Shown: positions 12,863-24,114 of the stretch, in pieces
How the letters are laid out: each line of letters begins with the position of its first letter
How positions within the stretch are numbered: position 1 is the stretch's first letter
NCBI GenBank assembly: GCA_026874595.1
Contig: CM049314.1
Location: forward strand, 10,658,729-10,722,728
Direction of reading: 5' to 3'
Length of the DNA stretch: 64,000 bases
From: Sipunculus nudus
Taxonomy: Eukaryota; Annelida; Sipuncula; Golfingiida; Sipunculidae
Notes under the pieces: model-generated
What the model was told of the DNA's origin: nothing
What the model saw: only the letters and a program-made list of their open reading frames with translations
Databases searched by the model: none
Made by a program: the position numbers and the translations under genes

Positions 12863-13694
12863 TTATTTTTGCTTTTATGTGTGTCTCCCACCCTTCCTTC
12901 CTGTAGTTTCTTTGTTACATTCAGTGTAAGTTAAGTGTGCATGACCCTGACCTTCAGAGGCTTGTGATCATGACCTTGATCTTTATCAACTTGACCATGA
13001 CCTTCAAGAGGATGTGATCAAGGTGGTTAGTTCACTTTAAAGTGGCTTTCAAGGATTAGGTGGTATATTATGACATGTCACATGGTTTGAACAAAGGAAT
13101 GGTTCTGCTTGTAACATTTGGCCAACCACATGCCTATGGTAAATGTTGTTCCTGGTTCCTGTTTCTTGTTTTTGTTTTAATGACTTCATGGTTGCTGTGT
13201 TTACTGCCTTCCTGCCACAGTAATAATTAAGCAATATTGTACATTGTTGAAATGCAGAAGAAGTAAGGATACAATACTTAAAAAGGCTGTTCACTCATGA
13301 ATGTATATCCATGGTCCTAATAATTTTGATAAAAACCATCATATATAGGAGAACTTGTCAGTGTCAGATGATGTAGGGACTGCATGTTCAGCCCATACCT
13401 TGCAGACTTTATATGGATTGATGTGCTTATATACTTCATGTGTTATGAAAAGTGGTTTTAATGGTAGTAGAAGCAGTAAAGGTAATAACAGTGGAAATAG
13501 GAGTGTTAACTAGCTATTGAAATTGTATCAATAATATTAATGTTAGTGATAGCAGTAACAAAAGCAGTTGTTAGTAGTCCTGGTAGTAGCAGAGGTAGTG
13601 TAAATGCCCTTTATATGGCACTTCTGCAGTGCAAGAAACACTAGTAAATTAAAGAAATTAGAGGTCTGTGTTTTGTTTATAAGGATCTAAAAAC
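12863..13694. other. Unassigned non-coding stretch
   Basis: Degenerate repeats of a CATGACCTT-like phrase occur at 12945-13020. Trinucleotide-rich AGT/GTA sequence lies at 13455-13600. No gene was recognised. Confidence 0.4.
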
Positions 13695-14171
13695 ATGTGT
13701 ATCAGTTCTGTTATCAAAAGCTTGTATATCAACTTTTATGTGCAAAGGTTAAGAAAACTTCTAACTTCATTGAATAAAGTTGTACATAAGATGTCACCAA
13801 ATATTGTACTAAGTACGTTCACATTATCAACCAATCAAGAAAATTATATTCACTCTCTTTGCCAAGGTTCCGCACATCAAAATATGGCAAAGAATCTCTT
13901 TAAGGATCTTCATGGTACAAAGCTTTGTAATGAATTGGAAAATAGATACAAATCCTCTGAATGTTTAACAGAATTTAAAAGATACCTGGACAAATGGAGA
14001 GGTCCAACATGGAAATGTAGTTTATGTAAATATACCATGACTTACTTCTTCATCGTGATACTTGCTGTAGGTTTCTGTACATGCATGTTTATTCTCGATC
14101 ATTGTCATCATTACCATTTATGCTGCATTATTCTCACTTTTACACATATGTTAATCACTGATTTGATATGA
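13695..14171 (+). pseudogene. LINE reverse-transcriptase polyprotein, C-terminal fragment
   Basis: A 158-residue open frame ends in a region of the form F-K-x3-L-x-K-W-x5-W-x-C-x2-C (around residues 113-131). This resembles the short tail with two close cysteines found at the C terminus of several jockey-like LINE proteins. RT motifs are absent, so at most the last part of an ORF2 survives. The following 100 bp (to about 14270, with a GTTGAGTTGAG tail) could be the 3' UTR. The first 40 residues have no recognisable similarity. The assignment is from pattern memory and is uncertain. A single-exon host fragment is the alternative. Confidence 0.3.
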
Positions 14172-16993
14172 TTTTTAGTTGGCTTAAGTAGCCGCTTAGT
14201 GCTAATGTTTTGATAAATGTTTTGTAAAGCTCCCAACTTAAAACAAATTTAGTTGAGTTGAGTATTGATGATATGAGTAGAAGTATTGATACTAGTATAA
14301 ATCAGTTACTGTCCTGGGAGGTAATTTGTGATATATTGAAAGTAAAATGAGTATCATAGTACTAGTGTGACATAAGAAATAAGCATATCCTTAAGAAGCA
14401 CCTCTGGCTTATGACATCTTTGAATATAGATTTACTATCTTTGTTTATTAACTACAAATATATTTGCCATGTGATGAGGTTAAACCATTGATTAACATTG
14501 TCTACTGACACTTTAATAACTATAGACTGACATGTCGTGTGTGATGATCTATACACTGACACATTATGTGTCTATTCATATAGACATGATCTATTCTTCC
14601 CTATATCTTCCTAATGTCATTTGTATATTTCTTTGAATCATACTCAACTGCATGCCTGGGGCAAGAAAAAGTTCCAGAAAATGTTGTAGGACAACCAGAA
14701 GTTGGTTCCTACTTGCCTGACTGGGCAAGTGGCTGCAACTTAAACCTTTACACAAAGGCTTTAATCTTGACTAATCTTAAATAACCCACTTTTTTATCAG
14801 GAGAAGTGAAATCATATTGCTTAAACTACCTGAATGTTTTAATCTTTGCAAATGCTAAAGAGAAATATTTTTAACAAACAAACATTTGATTAAGCATATT
14901 GTTGCAAAACAGTCATGCAGATCACATTTTTTGTGGTTATGGCCTCAATCATTGATTTTTATGGGACACTTAAAAATTCATGGAGGGCAATTAAAAGCTA
15001 GTTGTCACTTGACCTATTTGACCAGTACTTTCAAAAGTTAATATCAAGCCCTGCAGGATAGTGTTTCAGAATCACAGTAGTTATGGTACTAGGATGGTTA
15101 ATGAACAAGAACAGCTGCTGTGATATGATTGATTTATTACCACAACTGATATATAACAAATGTGTCTTGACAAGAGCATCTATTATTTACAGCTCTGGGA
15201 CTCTGTGAAGTCAATTTTAAACCATTTTCACACTGCAGAGCATGTTGAAATTCATTTGTAATTGAAAGGGTTTATTTAGCTTGTTGATCTGTAACATGTT
15301 TGACAACTCATGATTATCTGTGGCAGATATCTAGTCATTTGAAAATAACAGTTGACCCCCTACATGGATTTATTCTTATGTATATTTTCACATATTATAG
15401 ACAAGAAAATGTTAAACATATTTATTTCATTATATACACCCATGTATACCAACAAATTAAAAACTTAATTCTGAAACCTGATATTAAGATAGGAAAAGAT
15501 TTAAGTGTGACTTGTTTCATGATTATGTTTTAAGGATAAAATCTGTATTATGTATCACCATATTATATAAATAATATCAAGTAATTAGTACACAAATTGT
15601 GTCATTTAGGCATAGTTTCAAGAGAACATCAAACAAGTATGAATTTACTTTCATTATTGGCAGATAATTTGGGAGATTTGATATCATTTTTAATTATAGT
15701 CTTTGATTTATGGGGAACCTACAAGAGCATCTATTATTTATAAAATTTTTGCTTTCAACATCCCTTAGACCATGGCACCTCATGTTCATGAAGGTTTTAT
15801 TTTGGTAAGATTTCCCTTTTGTAAATATTGCAAATTTGAAACACTCGTGTACAAAAAGACAACCACATGGTTATGTAAAAATAACTTCTCACACACACTG
15901 GTTCAGGTTACACCAAACCCTGCATATAAAAATACAGATGCCAGAAAACACATAAAGCATTTTTAAAGCAGGTCACCCTGTTGCGTGACGAACTGCATGT
16001 TTGATTATTATAACATGCTATTTACAGGTTGTTGCTCTTCCCATTGTATTAAAAAAGCTCCGTTACCCCAGATTTTATTAACTTTGTGGGAAAATGTTCC
16101 AAAGGTCAAGGAGAGTCACATGACTGGTGTGATGCATTATGGGAAAAGACAGAATACGTTCAGAATAGCATCCTAGCTGTCACAATAACAGGTATGACTC
16201 CCTCATCAGAGCCAAGGCAGTGTATTTCTTATTTCTACAAGTCGGTTGAACCACCGGTCAAAGTGAAGAAAAACGTACAAAACAAAACACGATAGTGGAA
16301 GATACACCTGTTCATAAGAGCTGGTGATTGGTAAATAATTGGCAGCCATGATACTTTGTTATAATTCCCGTTAGAGATACACAAAGATTGACACTTTAAC
16401 ATCTTGGAAAGATAGCTGGGGTATTTTATAAAGCAATATGTCAATAAAATAAACCAAGGCTTCATGTATGATGAACCTATTGAAAAAAGTGAAAGGTCAA
16501 ATGTTTCAGGATTAAGCCATCTTGGCCATGGAGGGGGGCATATGGAGCTTACTTTAATATGCTAACTAATCACTGAGCTAATTGCCTCTGACATCTGGTG
16601 ATTAAATGCAGAACACCTGAAGTACGGAGTCACATCTTAAAGAATCAACGCACTTATATTTAGACCTGAAATTACGTCATCTGATGAAGCACCAGAACAT
16701 TCACATTGGGTTTGTACAAGTGTACAGTAATAACAGAGGAATTAATGGTATAAATGTCACAAAAAAAAAGAAATAAAAGGGATTAACTAATTAATCGTAC
16801 ACAAATCTACAGAAAGACAGATGGTATAATTGAATGAAAGATTTTCAGAAAACCATAGAGGAGTTTAAATGGACAGAAATAATGAGAGATCTGAGGAACT
16901 GATGGTTTATATAGAGCAGGTATTTTTAAGAAACAAGTTAAGGGACTGGGGTTTTTAAACTAAGCAGACTCATTGATAAAAATAATTAATTGA
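14172..16993. other. Unassigned non-coding stretch
   Basis: No coding exon or named repeat was recognised. The phrase ACAAGAGCATCTATTATTTA occurs at about 15171 and again at about 15720, a direct repeat of unknown meaning. Confidence 0.4.
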
Positions 16994-18873
16994 TTTTTAG
17001 CTCAGCTGACTATAAGTCATCTGAGCTATAGTCGTGGTCCATTGTCCGTCCATCTGTCCGTCCGTCCGTCCGTCCGTAGATGTGGCACGTTTTGAAACCG
17101 TAAGACCTAGGAATCCAAAATTCAGCATAATGTTAGATGTCCCCAAGATCTCCTACCAAGCCGAAAACTGGGTCTTTGCGACTTCGTTCCTTTGAGAAAT
17201 TAAGGAAAAACCTCAATTTTTAATTAAAATCCTATTTTCACACTTCAGGACTGCCTAATATCAAAACCACTCATCTGTTTTTCCTCATATTTACCATAAA
17301 TATTCCTCTATATAGTTCCTATGTACATGCCAGAAATTAAGTCTGTAAAGTATAAATTCTTTAAGTTATGGGCCCAAACATATTGGACTTTGTAAAAAAT
17401 TAGGAAAAATAATAACTCACTTAACATGAAAAATTTTGAAACTAGAGTCTATTTTCTCAAGTATATAACTATGTTTAATTAAGATTCAATTGTTAACCCA
17501 GAATTAGATCTGAATTTTGTAAATTTTTTAAGTTATTAGCATAAAAAAAAATCAGTACCTTAAATTTTGCCCAACTTTGACCATGGCAGGTTTTTTTCCT
17601 GTAAGCACCATTGATTTAATTTTCACAGCATGTAAACATAAATATTTAGTTTGTCTAAATCTGAAATTTGAAAATAAAAGCTTGAAAATTAATCTAGTTA
17701 TTGATTTTTTTTCTGTAGTCACTTGCTTTGATTACAGATGCACTCCAGGTCACTGGAAGTCAGCTATGCCAGGGTTTCTGATTTGTTACAGTCACTGGGT
17801 GAGATCCCCTGCTGTGACAGGTGTACAGTTATTCTCATATCACCACCCCAATCACCCCCCCCCCCCCCCACGCAAACCCAACCCACCAAGTGTTATGCAG
17901 TAATTGTTATTGTTTTCACTGTATCTCCTTAATTGTAATGCTGTTTCCACTCCGATATGCAAAAACTTTCCTTGAAAAAATAATTCAAGGTGTAATCCAG
18001 AAGATGCAATGTTGTGTAATGTAGCATTTTTAAAGAAATCAATTTTCTTTTAAATGATTTTAACAAATATAAATAAACCCATCAGTATGCTTAAATTATT
18101 ATAAAATATGAAGCACATTATGGATAAATAAAGACACAATTAAATATTGTGAAATCTAAATCAAGTATTATTTTTAGATATTTATTGTTTTGCAGATTTA
18201 AAAGATATATTTTTGTGGTAAAAAATAAATAAACATTTGTATGCATGATGTGGTGTTATCTGACAAGATTGAGATATATGATGATGCAGTTGAGAATTAT
18301 GAATCAACTTTTATATTCAGATATATATGTTAAATTGGAAATGTATAGAAATATAAACTTAAATTAGAAAATAATTGATGTGATAAAAAAATCAGGATTT
18401 AATACAAACATTTGTTCATTATTTTCCTGCCTCAGCAGAATTTGAGATCAGGCTTTGTTTGCCCTGTTTTATGTTGTTAATTAGCTATATTTCAACTGTA
18501 TACATTTCATAAAAAAAATACATATATATTTAATAATATATATTATACAAAAAAATAGATGCAATTGAACAAATGTGTAAACTACTGAAATGTCAACAGT
18601 GAATTGAAAAACCAACTAATGATCATGGTAATAGTACAGATCATTTGTTCACAAACTGCTCACATGCTTTAGTTTCAACATTAGAAACACATGGTCAGGT
18701 CACAAAATATTTTTTGCAACAATTTCTTGCTCATCAATACAAACCAGTCATATAAACCAACCATGGCCTTTATTACCTCTTCCTCTTACACTTTATCTCC
18801 ATTAGATATTATTTTAGATTTTTACCTTCAAGGTTAACATCAGCTGAGCACAGTGACCCATAGGTCCCTTGTT
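16994..18873 (+). mobile_element. Family 3 Helitron/HINE-like element, copy C (complete)
   Basis: This is the cleanest family 3 copy. The 5' end TTTTTAGCTCAGCTGAC has GCTCAGCTGA (17000-17009) in a long hairpin (GCTCAG...CTGAGC enclosing TGACT-ATA-AGTCA). It is inverted at 18840-18849 as TCAGCTGAGC, followed by hairpin GACCCATAGGTC (18855-18866) and CCTTGTT. A (GTCC)n tract sits at about 17046-17078 and a run of 15 C at 17855-17869. There is no transposase or other coding region, so it would depend on an autonomous partner for movement. Confidence 0.7.
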
Positions 18874-21800
18874 TAAAAAAAAATAAGGAAAACATGCATT
18901 GCATTGATATATATTTAGAAAGGTCATGTCACTATTAAGATGCTGATAGGATAGATATATTTATGATTGACATTGGTTCTCTTAATTAAAGGTACATAAT
19001 TAAAAAAGTAATGAACTGATGGTTTTTAACGGCATTTTTATATTTAAAAATGAAGGACAGATTATTTAAATCATAAAGAAATGTTTAGGAAGCCTGTTTA
19101 GGTGGTTGTTGTGGGCATTGTGATAATCTGTAGAAAGACCAAGAATGTTGGCTTTTAACAGAGATATACAGAAAATCAAAAAGCTCAGATCAGTTGAGTA
19201 TAGTCAATGGACAAATGAAGTTTGTAAAAGTTCTTCAGGCTAATTTGAGCATTGTACACTCAAACTCTCCTTCAAAACCAAAACAACCACTGCACTGTGT
19301 AATTAAAATTAAATCACCATGTGTTGATTAATTTTTTTTTTACATTTCTTGTGATTGCTAAAGATACATTCTCAGCAATTGAGTAAAAACTATTCCAGGA
19401 AGGCTGGATTCCTTCCAAGCATATTTTCATCTGTCCAGGAATTGGAATTATTGCAAGGGATCAGTGACCAGAAGTAAGAACATTGTCCCTTGACCTTCAA
19501 CAGTGCCCTTGGGACAGGACCAGATAGCGCACCGTTGCCGAGGGTACTCTTTATGTATGGAGAACATCTTGCAGGCATGTTCTTCCAAAGTTCCCTCACA
19601 TGAGGAGTCCTCTTTTTTTTGTCTGGTATATACATGTCACAGCACTTCGCTCTCGCTGTGGCATGAGCTGAAATTCTTGTGAAGGAAGACCACCGCCAGC
19701 TCTGTCGGCTGAGTACAGGCTGCGATGAAGAATTCTGATTTTAATGAAACTGTCTGCATTTTTTTCTTCCCATCCCTTTTTTGATCTTCATAAAAAGTTA
19801 CCAGCCTTTCACGTATTGATTTAGGGCAAAAAAAATTGTATTTGGTTTTAAAATAGATTGTGTTTTGAGCCTGAGCTATATGATCTTTCCTCCAGCCCCT
19901 AGGCATATATTTGCAGTAGTTAATATATGTTAATGGTTATGCATTAGGGATAGTAGATGATTTCTTTGATTTTTTGCCATACGGGCACAGTACCCAGACA
20001 CCAGATGAGAATATTGGTCGATATTCAGATTAAATAAGCACCAGAGCTTTCATGTGAGATCACATAGATGTGTTGTTAGGTAAGATAAATGGTTTGATCA
20101 GAGGGATGATTTAATTAGATGAAGATTTACAGGTGAGCTGGTGGCCTCTTGGACAAGTTTATTGACTCAGGATCAGCCACGATGCTGGCCCAGAATAAAG
20201 CATGACCTTTAAGCTGATGTGGGTTATCTCCACAGGGATTCATGAGAAATTATTTTTCTTTATCTAAGGTCAAAGGTCACTGGTGGTGCTATTAATTTCT
20301 GTAATCGATTGATGGTATAATCAATTTGACAAAGCAAGAACAAATACTTTGTATCCAGGAAGTTCCACATTGATAAATCCTGATGAAATTTTGTGACGTG
20401 TTTCATTTGACCTTTGCCCTTTACACTTTCAGATGACCCAGATTGTTAGGTCATGTGACATGGCCAAGGCCACAATCTGACTGATAAACAGTTATGTATG
20501 TGTAGGAATATGCATACAAAAGTATGGCAGAATATAATGAATATAAGTGACTGAATGTGCTATATTTACAGTTCAGTAGGTGTATGGCTATCAGGTCAAT
20601 AATTAGGAAATACAGTTCACAGTCATTGCATATCAAATGATCAAATTATCTAAGTATAATCACACATCTTAAATATCATACTTCGCTTCTGAACTAGATT
20701 GATAATTGACATAAAACTATAGGACCAGTTCAGATAGTTTTGTTGTTATTTTATCAGCTTTCAAGACAGATCTTGAAAATACTGTACTGAAAATATGTTT
20801 TTTATAAATTAAGTTGATCACATATCAGTGGATACCATTATAATGATTAAGTAAGCAAATTGCATTAAGGAAATTGAAATCTTCCTGTAATATCACTAAA
20901 CCTATAGTAAATCAAGGAAAACATATGTCAGGGCAGTTTTGTAGAAATATCCCGGGATTTAAATCAGGTAGATTGGTGTGATTCACCAAAAAACAACGAT
21001 CCTGAGCACAAAAAAAAAGAGGGAGAAAAAGCATGGTCTTGGGCAGGGGAGTGATATATTGCTTCACTACTGATATATGGGATACATTTATGGTTCTTCA
21101 TTGGCTTATAGCAGTCTCTGTGACATCGGACACAGGCCATCGTAGACGTGGTCGGGACCAGCTGCTTTATCCTAATTGGTTGGCCAGACAACTACTGGTA
21201 ATAATAATAAAATCGGTATAACAGTAGGCCTTCTTCATGGCCCATGGTGGACATTTAAATCTGGAGGTTACGACCCATGTTCAGTCACTAATCCCCCCCA
21301 AAGTCCCAGAAATGTGCACACTGCGCATCCGTAAAGCAAACATTATTGTTACTGTCACTGTAGGCTTCGCTGTGAAACGCACTTGCTGCCAGCATTTAGG
21401 AGCTTGACAAGGTTGGGGGTCGCAGCTTCACACAATATCACTGGTCATACAAGAATCAACACCCACTCCGTTAAAAAAAATAAGAAAAAAGGTTCATGTA
21501 CTTTTTCTGACATTCACTGTTATTTTAACTTACTGAAGTAGCTTCTTGAATTTTAACACTATCTGTTCTAGAGACAAGCTGACTGCACTGGAGAACGTTC
21601 TGTAATATTTACAGAAATATCTGACTGATTCAAGACGTCCGTGATACCTTGTAGAATCCCTGCCTTATAGAAGAAAGTAGATGACATATTTGTTCAGAAA
21701 TTTGTCACTCGTAGTTGTTAAGAGACATTCAGTAGAACAGAGTAGGAACACAGAAGAAGGTATTCTCTAACTTTCTGTGAAACTCATTAATAGTTGTCAA

Positions 21801-23030
21801 AAGACAGGGAAGTCTATTATTTAAATTGCTTTATCACTTGACATATATAGAGCTACAGGATTCCACTGTTAATTGCCACCGATGAACATTTATTTGTTAG
21901 TTAGGAAGAGAAATTGGTAATAAAATCTGTTATATGTGGCATAATGTGCCATAAAACCAAGAAAAATTTGGTGTGACATTATTAAAAGATTGGGTGTTAT
22001 ACCATTAAACGAAAGGAAATCCTGCATTGGTTGCCACAGATATTGAGATAAATCCCTATCACAAGCCATAGAATGTAAGACAAATTTGTTATGTTTTCAG
22101 GAAACTGCTTTAGGGGATATCCTATTTTGTTTGGAATTTCCTATAAATACTGAACCACAACATAGTTGATCCTATGGTTAAGTGATTCAGTAAAATCTGA
22201 ATGATCTGCTGAAATGTGAAATGCATAATCTACCATACAATGACAGTTGCCTGCCCCTGCCTTAATTCCAGCAATAGTTTTAAATAATATAGGGAACACA
22301 TCTTGAACCTGGTAAGGGCCTATCTTAAATTGGATGGGTTGTGGGGTAGTCAACATCACTTGTTGGGACTGCATGTTAAAGAAGACAGCTTCTCTTAAAT
22401 GAACGGCTGAGATCATGAGATTTCATCTACCATTGGCTGGCCTAGGGTAACATTTCTGATGGTTTGGGGCTTAATAGTACTATATCATCCCAGCATTTGA
22501 GATAAAGGTACCACATGTACAGATTTCCATGGAGAAGCCCAAAAAACATAAAATCTGTTAATAATGTTCAGTGAATGCTGGGTTATAAAATGGAGGTCTC
22601 TCAGTCTATAAAAAGAGAACAGTGACAGGTATATTCTACAATTATGAGTTCTATTGTATTATATTTTCCCATAAATCCTGAGAAAATCTGACATTTTGTA
22701 AAGGGGCTGTCAGTTAGCTTGATAGGTGTCAGGTGAGACCACCAGTGAACCTGGCCCATGTCAACTCACCCCATGGAAAACCCATCCCATACAAGCCTGC
22801 CCTAATTACAAGTCCCATTGACCTGGCTCAATACAATAACGGGTAATACAATGGTAATTAAAATATATAGTTTAGCATTAATGTGGTACTTGTTCAACTG
22901 ATCCTGGTTGTGGGATAAGTTTTTCCTCACATGATAATGAATATATGAGTATGTGAACCAGATCAGGTGACGATACAGACACTGTTAGTATATGTAAGGT
23001 ATTACGTGCCAGCTAGCATCCTGCTGTATC
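18874..23030. other. Unassigned long non-coding stretch
   Basis: No convincing exon, RNA gene or complete mobile element was recognised. Minus-strand open frames at 19390-19906 and 22141-22416 have partly protein-like composition but no homology I know and no clear splice sites. A lone direct repeat of AGGTCA half-sites (AGGTCAAAGGTCACTGG) occurs at about 20268. Confidence 0.4.
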
Positions 23031-23044
23031 ATTACCATGGTAAC
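23031..23044. promoter_or_regulatory. X-box-like (RFX-type) palindrome
   Basis: ATTACCATGGTAAC nearly matches the inverted-repeat X-box (GTTRCCATGGYAAC type) bound by RFX factors in animals. No adjacent promoter was identified. Motif-level evidence only. Confidence 0.3.
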
Positions 23045-24114
23045 CGGATGCTGACAAGGGGATGTAACCCCGGAGAATGTGGATCCAATGAGGTAATGCC
23101 ATTAACAGTCCGGGACAGGATGGTTTCCCACATGTACATCAGCTGTTTGCTAAATGTTGTTGTTTTGAGAGGTGATTAACTTGTAAATATACTCTGTTAC
23201 TTACAGAAAATAAACTCTGACACAAATCTGCCACTCGTGATAATTGTCAGCTCTCTAAATTAGCTTTAAAGCTGAGTCTGCTTATTGTGTAACTTGCCAA
23301 TATGCTGTAATTAATGATCCAGAAATCAACTAAAGCCAAATGAAAAATACTCAGATTTTATTTGAAATATTTCAAGACATGTTTGTGCTCATGTGAGTTA
23401 AACAAAAAATAGCACGTGTGAGTTAAACCAAAATAAAATATGAAATATTGGCAGTTTTTATTCAAGTTGAGATTTTTATTGTATCCCCAGACAAAGTCGG
23501 GATGCTATGGTTTCACGACGGTCCCGCCGCCGCAGAAAAACTTTGTGAGCGGGATAACTCAAAAAATATTTCACTGATTTTTTTCAAACTTTACATTTGT
23601 ATAGATATAGGTAAGGGGACGAAGCCTTTTTAAAATGGGGTCATGACCTATGCTAGGAGAGTGACCTTGACCTTGAATAGGTCCATTTTTGCTGCAAATA
23701 ACACAAATTCTTAAATATCTCAAGTGAGCTTGCATGGACTGGTCCAAAAATCAAGAAGACCGAAGATCTTGGATAGCCTTGTGATATACCAGAAACTGGT
23801 GGTGCCACCTATTATCCTTTTCTTGTTTTTACGCCTTTTTATACCCCCATAATTGCCACTTGACAGTACTGTAAGCATTATAAGTCAAAAATTAATGGAC
23901 AGATTTCTTTCATATTATGCATATGTAGAGAGATGGGTTATGGGATGAGGTCTATTTACATTTGGGTCATGACCTTTATCATGAGAGTGGCCTTGACCTT
24001 TTATGTGTCCATATTTGGTGAAAACCACACACCTCTTAGGATATCTCTAGTGTTGATAGCCATATGGATTTCAAACATGACTTATGTATGGCCCACCACT
24101 AAAGTAAGAACCCT

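Noticed and set aside
19390-19906. Two adjacent minus-strand open frames with partly protein-like composition
   Set aside because: Different frames, no recognised family and no convincing acceptor/donor pair. Could be an unrecognised exon but not supportable.
22141-22416. 91-residue minus-strand open frame
   Set aside because: No recognisable family, no splice context, and composition could be chance.
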